Counted from the first letter of the stretch, positions 1 through 8,649 are shown. The stretch is 22,628 bases of DNA from CAYQDF01 sp964416175 (GCA_964416175.1 CAYQDF010000047.1:1-22628); one strand, 5' to 3'. Notes: a model not told the origin generated them from the letters alone. Translations and numbers: made by a program.

Positions 1-2
1 TC

Positions 3-452
3 CTGGTTATGGTCGGAACTTTTTTACAATGGGGGTGGTGGATACCCGAATGGATCTCTAAGGTGTTCGATACGCAATACCTGATAACTCTCTCCCGCAA
101 TATCTCACTCTGGCCTGTACTCGGTCCCTGGGTGTGGCTTGTTTGGCCCTTTGTCCTTTGGGTGCGGATGCCACGCGATAAAAAACTGCTTGCCATCGCT
201 GTAACGACAGCAATGACCGCGCCTTACTTTCCCCTGCCATCCGCTGTGCTGTTGTTGACTTTTCCAGTCCCAGTGTGGGTCTGGGGACTCGTTCAAATCC
301 CCCTGTTCGGGAGTGTCGTTGGCTATTGGGTATATCGCCTGGGGCTTATCCTCCCTCCGGCGCTGTTATCGTGGATCTTGTGGCCAGAGGTGAAGCCGGT
401 CTTGTGGCGACTGGTTGACCGGATGGCACCATCAAGGATCGTTCGTAGGTGA
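3..452 (+). CDS. C-terminal part of a multi-pass membrane protein, probably a GT87/DUF2029-type glycosyltransferase
   Basis: The frame is open to the left edge, so only the C-terminal 150 or so residues are present; the ATG at 9 is an internal methionine. What remains is very hydrophobic and Trp/Pro-rich, with about four membrane-spanning segments and a short basic tail (MAPSRIVRR). The segment around AMTAPYFPLPSAVLLLTFP resembles, in position and character, the region of the next gene that reads AVSPWLGIQTDPGNFIMMF. This suggests the two are paralogous polyprenyl-phosphate-sugar dependent GT-C enzymes. That assignment rests on resemblance and neighbourhood, as no catalytic motif lies in the visible part. 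It stops at TGA 450-452, and a gap of about 120 bp separates it from the next gene. Confidence 0.6.
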   Translation: MVMVGTFLQWGWWIPEWISKVFDTQYLITLSRNISLWPVLGPWVWLVWPFVLWVRMPRDKKLLAIAVTTAMTAPYFPLPSAVLLLTFPVPVWVWGLVQIPLFGSVVGYWVYRLGLILPPALLSWILWPEVKPVLWRLVDRMAPSRIVRR

Positions 453-575
453 AGTTAGCATTGAGGCTTTTGCTGCGCACAGCCTTCCAAAAGGTCGGCT
501 GATAACATTGCCGTCTGGTAGATCTCGCCACCCGTCATCGCGGATTTAATTTCTAAATGGAGTAAATCTTGCAAT

Positions 576-1823
576 ATGTTTCATTCAATGGCTGGCAGGT
601 ACTGGTATATCTTCACCCTTTTGGTTGTCGGAATCCTTGTTCTCCTGACCTGGGGAAATTACCAGTTCGCTTCTTCGAATCCGGGGGGTAACGACTTCCT
701 CGTCCACTGGGTGGGGACTCGAGCGTTATTCATTGACGGAGAAAGCCCGTACAGCGACCGGGTTTCAGGGCAAATTCAAACGCTTGCCTATGGCAGGCCA
801 GCCAGACCGGGAGAGCATGAACTGCGAGTGGCCTATCCTCTATATTCAGTTATTTTTTTCCTGCCAGTTGCATTCATTGAGGATTACACACTGGCGCGTG
901 CAATCTGGATGACCATCCTTGAGATCGGAGTGGTTTTCCTTACCTTGAGCACAATATCGCTGACACGGTGGCGATTAGGGTTGTGGTCAATCCCCCTGAT
1001 TCTTGTTTTCGCAATTTTCTGGTACCACGGTCTGCGTCCAATCATCAATGGAAACGCAGTGATCATCGTATCCTTCCTGATTACGAGTTCATTTCTGGCA
1101 ATCCGTGCAGGACGGGATGAGCTCGCGGGGATACTGTTGGGGTTGAGCACCATCAAGCCTCACCTTGTTGTGGTTTGCCTGACATTTATCGCGATCTGGA
1201 TGATTTCGCAACGCCGGTGGAAATTTCTGTTCTGGCTTGTCATCACGATAGGGCTGCTTTCCGCAGTTTTCATATTGTTTATCCCCGATTGGCCGGTTCA
1301 AAATTTGCGTGAAATTCTGCGGTACTCGAGCTACAATCCTCCTGGGACGCCGGCGGCGATCTTCTCCACATGGCTGCCTGCAACAGGTGAACGAATCGGT
1401 TGGGTGTTCAGTGCTTTTTGGGGGATTCTCATGCTGTTCGAGTGGTTGTTGTCGCTTCGGAAGGACTTTCGGAGATTCTTATGGACGGCCTGCCTCACGC
1501 TTGCTGTCAGTCCATGGTTGGGAATTCAGACTGACCCAGGCAATTTCATCATGATGTTTGTGGCATTGGGGTTGATTTTTGCTAATTTGGAAGAGAGATG
1601 GGGACGCTCAGGAGCCATCCTGGCGATTTTGTGTCTGCTTGTATTGTTCCTCGTCCCCTGGCTTCTTTTTTTAGAAACTATGACTGTCACAGACCAGCCG
1701 CAACAGAGCCCGATTATGTTCTTTCCCCTTCCATTCATGTTGATCATCGGTTTGTACTGGATTCGATGGTGGTTGATCAGACCTCCAAGAATGAGCATCG
1801 AAGAAATTCGCCTGGCTGAATAA
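576..1823 (+). CDS. GT87/DUF2029-family integral membrane glycosyltransferase
   Basis: A 415-residue protein with an N-terminal membrane segment (residues about 9-27) and roughly nine to ten more hydrophobic helices. The first extracytoplasmic loop carries a conserved-looking acidic stretch (NDFLVHWVGTRALF, then GESPYSD). In the DUF2029/GT87 family (PimE-like mannosyltransferases) this loop holds the catalytic Asp and binds a polyprenyl-phosphate sugar. The segment LGLSTIKPHLVV is the typical family motif near the middle. The enzyme would transfer a sugar from a lipid carrier outside the membrane; the acceptor cannot be read from sequence. The start at 576 has TGGAGT 12 bases upstream, and ATG 588 is an alternative. 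Neighbours are further GT-C genes, suggesting a cell-surface glycan or protein glycosylation locus. Confidence 0.75.
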   Translation: MFHSMAGRYWYIFTLLVVGILVLLTWGNYQFASSNPGGNDFLVHWVGTRALFIDGESPYSDRVSGQIQTLAYGRPARPGEHELRVAYPLYSVIFFLPVAFIEDYTLARAIWMTILEIGVVFLTLSTISLTRWRLGLWSIPLILVFAIFWYHGLRPIINGNAVIIVSFLITSSFLAIRAGRDELAGILLGLSTIKPHLVVVCLTFIAIWMISQRRWKFLFWLVITIGLLSAVFILFIPDWPVQNLREILRYSSYNPPGTPAAIFSTWLPATGERIGWVFSAFWGILMLFEWLLSLRKDFRRFLWTACLTLAVSPWLGIQTDPGNFIMMFVALGLIFANLEERWGRSGAILAILCLLVLFLVPWLLFLETMTVTDQPQQSPIMFFPLPFMLIIGLYWIRWWLIRPPRMSIEEIRLAE

Positions 1824-1875
1824 GGACTCAATCATTAGAGAGGATCCTCATTCGATGTGCAGATCTTGAAATACG

Positions 1876-3624
1876 ATGACCCGTCCAATCTATGCTGGAT
1901 TATTTCTATTGGGGATCACAATCAATCTTGGGGTCGCGCTGATCGAAGCCGGGCCGGGGACGATGGATGCCGATTACTACTATGCGGTTGGGTTTCGCAT
2001 AGCCAAATATGCTGAATGGAACGAGCCTTTCCTGTGGAATTATCTGAACGACCTGGATGGCCTGCCCCAACCGGCTTTCACCTATTGGATGCCCCTGCCT
2101 GCTTTGCTTTCAGCTTTGGGGATGAAGCTCACCGGGTTGTTCAATTTCACCGGGGCAAGGCTGGGTTTCTTGCTATTAGGGGGACTGATCCCACCTCTCA
2201 CTGCACGGCTTGCAACCACGTTCACACCGCACAGGTCGGCAGGGATTCTGTCTGGACTGCTGGCAGCGTTTCCGGTGTTTTACCTGCCTTATATTTCTAC
2301 CCCTGAGTCGTTCAGCCTCTCGATGGTCCTTTCCGGGATCATTTTCCTTCTTATAACGGATACCAGGCTATCCGCAGAGGACACCAAGATATGGAAGCGC
2401 ATTGTTATCTCGTTTGCATCCGGCGTGATCTGTGGTTTGTTGCACATGACCAGAGCAGATGGATTTCTCTGGTTGGTCATTGTGATCTGGGCGATCACCA
2501 TTCATGCTCAGGCATCTCGTCCCCAACGTATGGATAGTTTCTCTCTTTCATCAGCAAAATCCGGGATACCCGCGCATGGAGCGGTGGCCAAGCAGCTTGA
2601 CGTATTATCCGATAAGCACACGAATAAACTGAATTTCATTTACTTTCTGCCTCTCGGGGTGGCCTGCCTTACTGGATATCTGCTGATCGCAGGACCCTGG
2701 TTCGTGAGAAACCTGGCTGCGTTCACTACGCTGTTTCCACCTGGTTCGAACCGCGCCTTATGGATCACCCGCTACGATGAATTGTTTGTTTATCCTGCAT
2801 CGAACTTGAACGCAGCTCATTGGTTGGCTTCCGGGTTGACAGAGATCGTCCTCAACCGGCTGTGGGCGTTCGGTCAAAATATCCAAACAGCTGTTGTTGT
2901 ACAGAGTTCTATTTTCCTCTTTCCGATTGTGATCCTTGGCGTCTGGTCGAAACGGCGAGATCCTCGCGTCAGGGCAGGGATAGCAGCCTGGATATTATTT
3001 TTATTTGTTATGACGATTGTGTTTCCTTTTGCAGGCGCGAGAGGAGGTTTTTTTCATTCTGGCGCTTCCCTTCAACCTCTGATTCTGGCTTTGGTACCAG
3101 CAGGGATGGAAAGCTATCTGCGATGGGGTAGTGTCCGCCGCGGCTGGCATGCAGATAAAGCGCGGACCGGTTTTGGGAGCATCTTGGTGGGGCTGGCAGT
3201 CTTGCTCACCGCTTACATTTCCTGGCAGTGGGTAATCGGCAAGAATTGGGACCGCCCTGTTTGGAATGAGACCTACCGGGTTTATTCAAGGATCGAACAG
3301 GAATTGATCGATATTGGTGTCGATAGGGAAGCGATCGTGATGGTCAACAACCCCCCCGGTTATTATGCAACTACTGGACGTTGGTCGATTGTTATCCCTG
3401 ATGGGCCAATTGAGATGACCCTTGAAGCCGGTGAGCGTTATCAGGCCCAGTACCTCTTATTAGATAAGAACAGCCCCGAGGCTCTTCGGGATTCATTTCT
3501 TTCCCCGGAGGATCAACCGGGGTTGTGTTTCCTGGAGACTATCGAAGGGGTCCACTTGTTTGTGTTGGATAACCGATCAGTGCCCCCGAACAAGGTCTCC
3601 TCAGGGTGCAGGACATCAGATTAA
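1876..3624 (+). CDS. GT-C fold (GT39/ArnT-like) membrane glycosyltransferase
   Basis: A 582-residue multi-pass protein. After the first membrane helix comes a loop with the acidic pair D31 and D33 (TMDADYYYAVGFRIA), the usual GT-C position for the catalytic Asp that activates the acceptor. About ten hydrophobic helices follow, then a soluble C-terminal domain from about residue 460 (WNETYRVYSRIEQEL onwards), probably extracytoplasmic. Length and layout fit dolichyl/undecaprenyl-phosphate-sugar transferases of the PMT/ArnT superfamily. The donor and acceptor are not known. A polar insert around residues 215-245 (SRPQRMDSFSLSSAK) breaks the helix pattern and may be a cytoplasmic loop. The gene starts 52 bp after its upstream neighbour and ends just before or inside the start of the next, so the group is probably co-transcribed. 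Confidence 0.72.
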   Translation: MTRPIYAGLFLLGITINLGVALIEAGPGTMDADYYYAVGFRIAKYAEWNEPFLWNYLNDLDGLPQPAFTYWMPLPALLSALGMKLTGLFNFTGARLGFLLLGGLIPPLTARLATTFTPHRSAGILSGLLAAFPVFYLPYISTPESFSLSMVLSGIIFLLITDTRLSAEDTKIWKRIVISFASGVICGLLHMTRADGFLWLVIVIWAITIHAQASRPQRMDSFSLSSAKSGIPAHGAVAKQLDVLSDKHTNKLNFIYFLPLGVACLTGYLLIAGPWFVRNLAAFTTLFPPGSNRALWITRYDELFVYPASNLNAAHWLASGLTEIVLNRLWAFGQNIQTAVVVQSSIFLFPIVILGVWSKRRDPRVRAGIAAWILFLFVMTIVFPFAGARGGFFHSGASLQPLILALVPAGMESYLRWGSVRRGWHADKARTGFGSILVGLAVLLTAYISWQWVIGKNWDRPVWNETYRVYSRIEQELIDIGVDREAIVMVNNPPGYYATTGRWSIVIPDGPIEMTLEAGERYQAQYLLLDKNSPEALRDSFLSPEDQPGLCFLETIEGVHLFVLDNRSVPPNKVSSGCRTSD

Positions 3625-3641
3625 GATTGACGGGATTTCAG

Positions 3642-5156
3642 ATGATCTGTGAGAAAATACCATGGGGAAGAAAGACTGCTTTCCTGTTTAGTCTGCTCAC
3701 TATTTTGTCACTCAGCGGGTATGTGATCACGGCATGCATCACATACAGATCCGGATTCCCCCTGGACGATGCCTGGATTCACCAAACCTATGCTCGAAAC
3801 CTGGCGGAAACCGGAGAATGGGAATTCATTTCAGGTACACCATCGGCCGGCTCGACCTCTCCGGCCTGGTCCCTATTTCTTGCTGTTGGACATGTCCTAA
3901 GGATTCCGCCGGTGGTCTGGTCGCATCTGTTGGGTTGGTTTCTGCTTTGGGGGATCGCTGTTGCCGGGATAGCTGGTTTTTCACGTCTGCGCAGCAAGCG
4001 CAGGATCGGAACGGTATGGGCTGGGGTCATCTTCGCTTTCGAATGGCACCTCGTCTGGGCAGCAGGTTCAGGAATGGAGACCCTGCTGTTTGCTTTGATC
4101 GGGCTGGTTGTGATGATACTTGTCCTCGACCTCAGTCAGGAAAACAGGATCCAATCGAATGCTGATTGGAAAATCTGGTTCGGTCTTGGAATATTGATCG
4201 GTGGTTCGATTTGGGTGCGCCCGGACGGGCTTACACTGCTGGGAGCTTGCGGCCTTGTGTGGTTGACCCAGCCACACAATTGGATCAACAGAGCTCGTTC
4301 AGCCAGCTGGTTATTGACCGGGTTTCTCCTGCTGTTTCTGCCTTACCTTGGATTCAACTATAACCTGGCGGGAGAGATCTGGCCGAACACCTTCTATGCC
4401 AAACAGGCAGAATATGCTGTTTTATTGCGGAATCCCTTGTGGGAACGGTTCCTGGAACAATCTTTCCTTCCCTTAATTGGCGTTGGAGCAATCTTACTCC
4501 CCGGCTTCATCTGGCAGGTAATTAATGCGGTCCGATTTCTCCGCTGGGAGCAGATCGCCTGGACGATCTGGATATTCGGTTATCTTGGAATCTTTGCCTG
4601 GCGCCTTCCAGTTGTTTATCAGCATGGTCGGTACATCATGCCGCTCATTCCTGTGTTCATCGTGATAAGTCTGGCTGGGGTCGACGATCTCATGTACAAG
4701 AGAGATGCTATTCCAACGACACGAATTCTGAGGAAAAGCTGGCAATGGGCAATAATTGGGGTGCTTATTGGGTTTTGGGTACTCGGCGCCAAGGCATACG
4801 CCGGGGATGTAGCGATCATCGAAAGCGAGATGGTTGCTGCTGCAAAATGGATTGAGGCAAACACGGAAAGTGATGCACTCATCGCGGCCCACGACATTGG
4901 CGCCCTGGGATATTTCGGTGGGCGAAAGTTGATCGATATGGCTGGTCTGGTTTCTCCAGAAGTCATTCCGATAATCCGGAATGAGGGTGCCCTGAAGGAT
5001 TATTTAGATTCTCAGCAGGCTGATTATCTGATGACTTTCCCAGGCTGGTACCCTGATCTTATCCGTGAAGCCACATTGGTCTATTCCACCGGTGCGAATT
5101 TCAGTCCTGCCCAGGGAGGGGAGAATATGGAGATTTATCGTTGGGGGAGGCCGTAA
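3642..5156 (+). CDS. GT-C fold membrane glycosyltransferase (DD-motif, ArnT/PMT superfamily)
   Basis: A protein of 504 residues from ATG 3642. The first helix (about 12-34) is followed by PLDDAWIHQTYARNLAETG, with D42-D43 as the expected GT-C catalytic pair. The segment SAGSTSPAWSLFLA then follows, a pattern repeated in many Chloroflexota GT-C proteins. About ten membrane helices come next, and the C-terminal domain from about residue 385 is soluble (AKWIEANTESDALIAAHDIGALGYFGGRKLIDMAGL). That last stretch is characteristic of this subfamily. A GTG at 3606 in the same frame would add 12 residues and overlap the previous gene by 19 bp. It has no better ribosome-binding site, so I prefer ATG 3642, 17 bp after the preceding stop. 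Substrate unknown; a role in surface glycan or pilin glycosylation is inference from location only. Confidence 0.72.
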   Translation: MICEKIPWGRKTAFLFSLLTILSLSGYVITACITYRSGFPLDDAWIHQTYARNLAETGEWEFISGTPSAGSTSPAWSLFLAVGHVLRIPPVVWSHLLGWFLLWGIAVAGIAGFSRLRSKRRIGTVWAGVIFAFEWHLVWAAGSGMETLLFALIGLVVMILVLDLSQENRIQSNADWKIWFGLGILIGGSIWVRPDGLTLLGACGLVWLTQPHNWINRARSASWLLTGFLLLFLPYLGFNYNLAGEIWPNTFYAKQAEYAVLLRNPLWERFLEQSFLPLIGVGAILLPGFIWQVINAVRFLRWEQIAWTIWIFGYLGIFAWRLPVVYQHGRYIMPLIPVFIVISLAGVDDLMYKRDAIPTTRILRKSWQWAIIGVLIGFWVLGAKAYAGDVAIIESEMVAAAKWIEANTESDALIAAHDIGALGYFGGRKLIDMAGLVSPEVIPIIRNEGALKDYLDSQQADYLMTFPGWYPDLIREATLVYSTGANFSPAQGGENMEIYRWGRP

Positions 5157-5179
5157 AATATGGGGCAAATAGGACATTG

Positions 5180-5208
5180 TTGCTCCGCTACTTTTCATGT
5201 GCTATACT
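5180..5208 (+). promoter_or_regulatory. Sigma-70 type promoter of the two-component pair
   Basis: TTGCTC at 5180-5185 and TATACT at 5203-5208 are separated by 17 bases. Transcription would start near 5215, about 30 bases before the response regulator ATG at 5246, with a Shine-Dalgarno match (CGAGGA) at about 5236-5241. The promoter lies just after the last glycosyltransferase stop (5156), so the pair forms its own unit. Confidence 0.6.
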
Positions 5209-5245
5209 TTTAGATGGTTCGGATATTGAGCGGAACGAGGAAACC

Positions 5246-5947
5246 ATGGGCATTATTCGAATACTTGTCGTCGACGATCATCCATTATTTCGCCAGGGCG
5301 TAATCGATGCATTGTCCTTAGAGAAAGATTTCTCGGTGATAGGTGAAGCAACAGCGGGGGAAGAGGCGCTTGAACAAATCAGGCTCCTTCAGCCCGATGT
5401 CGCAATCGTCGATGTAAATTTACCAGGTATGAATGGTCAGCAGGTGATTCAACACGCGGTCGATGAGAAGCTCCCCACACGCGTAATCCTCTTAACAGCT
5501 TACGATGACACTGAACAGAAAATCCATGCCATGATGGTCGGTGCAGCAGCCTATTGTGTGAAAGATGTACAGCCAGAAACCTTATCCAGGATTGTAAGAG
5601 AAGTTACAGCAGGTAAATTTGCGGTGGGCGAGGACATCCTCGATCCTGAAGAGATGAGAAGATGGCTGCATCCAGAACTTGAACATGCGGTCGAAGGTAT
5701 GGAGGAAAGCCATGAGCCTTTCGAACCGTTATCCAAACGTGAGATGGAAGTACTCGCCCATCTTACGAAAGGTTTGAGCAACAAAGAGATTGCGACAGAG
5801 TTGGGAATCAGTCACCAAACAGTAAAGAACCACGTTACTTCGATCCTGAGCAAATTGGGGGTTGAGGATCGAACGCAGGCAGCATTATACGCACTCCGTC
5901 GGGGGTGGGTACGCCTGCATGAAGAATCCAGGGAGGTACAGGGATGA
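5246..5947 (+). CDS. NarL/DegU-type response regulator (REC + LuxR HTH)
   Basis: A 233-residue transcription factor. The receiver domain spans residues 1-125: the acidic pair D10-D11 (VVDDHPLFRQG), phospho-acceptor D56 (AIVDVNLPGMNG), the conserved Thr in LLTAYDD and the conserved Lys in YCVKDVQPE are all present. A linker follows, then a LuxR-type helix-turn-helix at about 160-225 (LSKREMEVLAHLTKGLSNKEIA ... SHQTVKNHV). The frame is open further upstream, but ATG 5246 has a Shine-Dalgarno site and gives a standard N-terminus. The stop overlaps the ATG of the kinase gene (ATGA), indicating translational coupling. The partner kinase is a soluble DegS-like protein, so this is a DegU-like output. 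The Tad pilus genes downstream are plausible targets, but no binding site was identified. Confidence 0.92.
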   Translation: MGIIRILVVDDHPLFRQGVIDALSLEKDFSVIGEATAGEEALEQIRLLQPDVAIVDVNLPGMNGQQVIQHAVDEKLPTRVILLTAYDDTEQKIHAMMVGAAAYCVKDVQPETLSRIVREVTAGKFAVGEDILDPEEMRRWLHPELEHAVEGMEESHEPFEPLSKREMEVLAHLTKGLSNKEIATELGISHQTVKNHVTSILSKLGVEDRTQAALYALRRGWVRLHEESREVQG

Positions 5948-7017
5948 ACCCGTTCGAGCTGGACGAGACTGCAGATACTGATGAACAGGAATGGCAGCAA
6001 TTGAAGGGAGAGATCACCGACAGGCTTGATCAATCCCGCAAGGAACTCAAGGAAATTGCGTTGCTGCTGGAGCAAAGCCAGCTCGAAGTCAACAAGCTCA
6101 CACAGCGGAACGCGACTGCGACTGGACAATTGCAAAGGATCCACATGCAATTCGAAAGCCTGCCGCGCGAGGAGATCCGGGCTGCGTATGACTCGGCTCT
6201 TGACGCTCAGCAGAGACTGTTCGTGATGCGCGGCCAGGTTGAAAAACTTCAGAGCGATTACAACCACCTGAAGCGATTTGTCGATCTGATGGATAAGGTC
6301 GCGGTATATATCTCAAACGAAGAACCCTCCCCGCGCAGGCCGCGCAGCGCAACCGCAACCGTTGAGCTCCTTGAGATGTTGATCCAGGCTCAGGAAGCTG
6401 AAAGGCAGCGGCTTTCGCGCCAGATGCACGATGGACCGGCACAGGCATTATCGAATTTGATCCTTGAAACAGAAATTGCCATGCGCCTGTTTGATATCGA
6501 TAAAGCCAAGGCATACGAGGAGTTAAATATTCTGAAAAATTCTGCTACGGAGGCCTTCCAGCAGGTTCGTGACTTTATCTTCGAACTGCGACCGATGATG
6601 CTGGATGATCTGGGTCTTGTACCCACGATCAAGAAATATACCTCCGCGATCAAAGAACAGACCGGCATAGACCTGAAACTGGATATCACTGGTTCGGACC
6701 ACAGACTCGAATCATATCTGGAGGTAATGGTCTTTCGAGCGATCCAGGAATTGCTCAGCAACGCAATATCCCACAGCCAGGCGAACCAGGTGGACCTTCA
6801 AATCCACATCGATGACGAAGTTGTGCGGGTGAGTGTAAGCGATGACGGGATTGGATTCGATCCCGAAGCCATGGAAGTGAATACCGGGATGGGACTGAAA
6901 GTGATCAAAGAGCGAGTGGAAATGGTTGGGGGGACATTTACAATCAACAGCCAGGTAGGGAGTGGGACACAGGTGAGTTTTCAGGTTCCAGCTGCTCTCC
7001 TGATGAAGCACGATTGA
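5944..7017 (+). CDS. Soluble DegS-like sensor histidine kinase (HisKA_3)
   Basis: A 357-residue kinase with no signal peptide or membrane helix, so it should act in the cytoplasm. Residues about 10-125 are charged heptad-like coiled coil (DRLDQSRKELKEIALLLEQ and similar), matching the DegS sensor architecture. The HisKA_3 dimerisation domain has phospho-accepting H162 in RQRLSRQMHDGPAQALSN. The HATPase_c domain follows, with N box (QELLSNAISHSQAN), G1 (SDDGIGFD) and G2 (NTGMGLKVIKERV). It phosphorylates a NarL-type regulator, here the gene it overlaps by four bases. The input signal is unknown. A coiled-coil cytosolic sensor upstream of pilus genes suggests internal status sensing, but this is inference. 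Confidence 0.92.
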   Translation: MNPFELDETADTDEQEWQQLKGEITDRLDQSRKELKEIALLLEQSQLEVNKLTQRNATATGQLQRIHMQFESLPREEIRAAYDSALDAQQRLFVMRGQVEKLQSDYNHLKRFVDLMDKVAVYISNEEPSPRRPRSATATVELLEMLIQAQEAERQRLSRQMHDGPAQALSNLILETEIAMRLFDIDKAKAYEELNILKNSATEAFQQVRDFIFELRPMMLDDLGLVPTIKKYTSAIKEQTGIDLKLDITGSDHRLESYLEVMVFRAIQELLSNAISHSQANQVDLQIHIDDEVVRVSVSDDGIGFDPEAMEVNTGMGLKVIKERVEMVGGTFTINSQVGSGTQVSFQVPAALLMKHD

Positions 7018-7057
7018 TTTCTTGCAGAGGTGTAAGGATTTATTAACGCCGACGAAA

Positions 7058-7086
7058 TGGCGAAAACAGCCTCCTTTCCCTATAAT
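7058..7086 (+). promoter_or_regulatory. Promoter of the Flp pilin gene
   Basis: A consensus -10 box TATAAT lies at 7081-7086. Seventeen bases upstream, 7058-7063 reads TGGCGA, a weak -35. The expected start near 7093 leaves a leader of about 40 bases with a strong AAGGAGGT at about 7116-7123. The weak -35 with a perfect -10 would fit a promoter needing an activator, for example the adjacent regulator; that is inference. Confidence 0.5.
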
Positions 7087-7132
7087 GGGCACAACTTCGC
7101 AGGCAATCTCACAGAAAGGAGGTAAAAAGACC

Positions 7133-7279
7133 ATGTTGTTCGCACCGAAAGAAAAAGGTCAGGGCCTGGTGGAATATGCGTTGATCCTTGTTTTGGTAGC
7201 TGTCGTCGTGATCGTCATCCTTGCCTTGCTCGGCCCGGCAATCGGTAGGGTCTTTAGCAATATCGTCTCGGCACTGTAA
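7133..7279 (+). CDS. flp: Flp/Fap-type type IVb pilin
   Basis: A 48-residue prepilin. A short basic leader (MLFAPKEKG) precedes QGLVEYALILVLVAVVVIV. Cleavage after the Gly at residue 9 places Glu at +5 and Tyr at +6, the hallmark of Flp pilins processed by a TadV-type peptidase. The rest is one long hydrophobic helix and a short tail (FSNIVSAL). The open frame extends to 7022, but the strong AAGGAGGT nine bases before ATG 7133 fixes the start. The gene has its own promoter and terminator, in keeping with a major structural subunit made in excess over the assembly machinery encoded downstream. No prepilin peptidase gene lies in the window, so it must be elsewhere. Confidence 0.93.
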   Translation: MLFAPKEKGQGLVEYALILVLVAVVVIVILALLGPAIGRVFSNIVSAL

Positions 7280-7313
7280 CCATCATAATAAGCGTTCAGC
7301 ATGAAGTAATTGG

Positions 7314-7352
7314 CAGTAGGGCCCTGGGGATCGGGGCCCTTACTGTTTCTGT
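7314..7352 (+). terminator. Rho-independent terminator after flp
   Basis: CAGTAGGGCCC at 7314-7324 pairs with GGGCCC-T-TACTG at 7334-7345, giving an 11-bp stem with one bulged T and a 9-base loop, followed by TTTCTGTT. It starts 35 bases after the pilin stop and separates flp from the assembly genes. Confidence 0.8.
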
Positions 7353-7392
7353 TAGGCTTTCATCGTTGTTAGCTCTAAGGCATCCTCCTGGC

Positions 7393-7420
7393 TTGACTTT
7401 TCAAATAGTAGGCGTATGAT
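7393..7420 (+). promoter_or_regulatory. Promoter of the tad assembly operon (cpaB onwards)
   Basis: TTGACT at 7393-7398 and TATGAT at 7415-7420 are separated by 16 bases. The predicted start near 7427 lies about 44 bases before the cpaB ATG (7471), which has TGGAGGT at about 7455-7461. Following directly after the flp terminator, this is the likely promoter of the cpaB-tadZ-cpaF-tadB-tadC unit. Confidence 0.6.
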
Positions 7421-7470
7421 AGCCGGTAATTGTCTAGTTAGTCCGAATTGAACCTGGAGGTCAGACCAAC

Positions 7471-8649
7471 ATGCGAAAAGGGCGAATTTTCTTCTTGCTC
7501 GCTTTAATCCTCTTATTAGGGCTGATCGCGATTGCCGTATTCTATTACCAGTTTATGAGACCGGCCCAAACAGCACCAATCACAGAGGCTCAACCAACCC
7601 CTGTCATCGATCTGGTGAAAGTCGTGGTTGTGAGCCAAAAAGTCCCCCGAGGGAGCGTCTTGAATGAAACAGTATTAAGCATGGTCGAAATCCCCCGGGA
7701 GGTATTCATCGAAGGATATTACACGGACATGGCGAGCGTCGTTGGAAGGCAGGCGCGAGTGGACCTCGAAGCAAACATGCTGCTGACGACCAGCATGGTG
7801 GTTGAGAATTCTGACCAGCTCTCGTCGACGGGTTCTATAGCCGCCCTGACAATCCCCAGAGGCATGGTGGCGGTGTCGATACCGATAAACCGCCTATCAA
7901 GCGTCTCTTATGCTCCGCAATCTGGCGACCATGTGAACGTGATTGCCTCTTTACTGTTGGTTGACATGGATACGGATTGGCAGTCTATCACTCCAAATCA
8001 CAGCGCTGCGGTGCTTGGGGTTGGGCCGGGTGTGATCACAGGGTCTGGTGACGAGGAGGGTTCTACAACTTCCTCAGCGAATGTTGAACTGCAAAAAATA
8101 ACAGCGCAAATAATCGCCGCAGGCGAGGCAAGCGTAATTGGGAGAGCAGATATTGATCCCTTACTCGAACAGACCTTTTATATTGTCCCTTCGGAAAGAC
8201 AACGCCCGCGCCTGGTAAGCCAGACGCTGATCCAGGACGCCATCGTTCTCAGGGTCGGAGATTTTCCAGTAGGAGGCGAGGATGAACCTGAGTCGGCCGG
8301 CCTGGATGAGTCGGCAGAGGTTGCTGATACTCCAGAGAATATTCCAGCTGAACAAACAGAGACGACAACGCCAGAACCGAAATTGCCGGATTTGATCACA
8401 CTGATTGTAACCCCGCAAGATGCAGTCACGATTAATTATCTGATCTACTCCGGTGCTCAGCTCACCCTGGCGTTGCGGTCTGCCGGGGATGACACCCGGG
8501 TCCAAACAGAAGCTGCAACTTTGGATTACCTGCTCACGCAATACAACGTCCCGGTGCCGGTGAAACTCCCTTATGGGATGGAACCCAGGGTTGATCAACT
8601 CCTGCCACCCCAGTTACCCAATGATATCCTGCCAGCTCCGGAAGAGTGA
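7471..8649 (+). CDS. cpaB: CpaB/RcpC family Flp pilus assembly protein
   Basis: A 392-residue protein with one N-terminal membrane anchor (about residues 5-26, IFFLLALILLLGLIAIAVF). It is followed by a SAF domain (about 45-115: VVVVSQKVPRGSVLNETVL, then MASVVGRQARVDLEANMLL) and a CpaB/RcpC C-terminal domain containing GMVAVSIPINRLSSVSYAP and GDHVNVIAS. A low-complexity acidic Thr/Glu/Pro linker lies near residues 270-310. CpaB acts outside the membrane in the Tad system; in diderms it works with the secretin. No secretin gene is visible here, which agrees with a monoderm or atypical envelope. It is first in an operon whose intergenic gaps are 9-50 bp. Confidence 0.88.
   Translation: MRKGRIFFLLALILLLGLIAIAVFYYQFMRPAQTAPITEAQPTPVIDLVKVVVVSQKVPRGSVLNETVLSMVEIPREVFIEGYYTDMASVVGRQARVDLEANMLLTTSMVVENSDQLSSTGSIAALTIPRGMVAVSIPINRLSSVSYAPQSGDHVNVIASLLLVDMDTDWQSITPNHSAAVLGVGPGVITGSGDEEGSTTSSANVELQKITAQIIAAGEASVIGRADIDPLLEQTFYIVPSERQRPRLVSQTLIQDAIVLRVGDFPVGGEDEPESAGLDESAEVADTPENIPAEQTETTTPEPKLPDLITLIVTPQDAVTINYLIYSGAQLTLALRSAGDDTRVQTEAATLDYLLTQYNVPVPVKLPYGMEPRVDQLLPPQLPNDILPAPEE

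Noticed and set aside
453..575. A small RNA or hidden gene in the 120-bp gap after the first gene
   Set aside because: Only a weak 4+2 bp hairpin (AGCC/GGCT region near 480-500) is visible, with no ORF or T-tract.
3606..3641. GTG 3606 as start of the third glycosyltransferase
   Set aside because: It overlaps the previous gene and has no ribosome-binding site; ATG 3642 gives a standard N-terminus.
7022..7132. N-terminal extension of the pilin upstream of 7133
   Set aside because: It includes the promoter and ribosome-binding site; the short leader from ATG 7133 is the usual Flp form.
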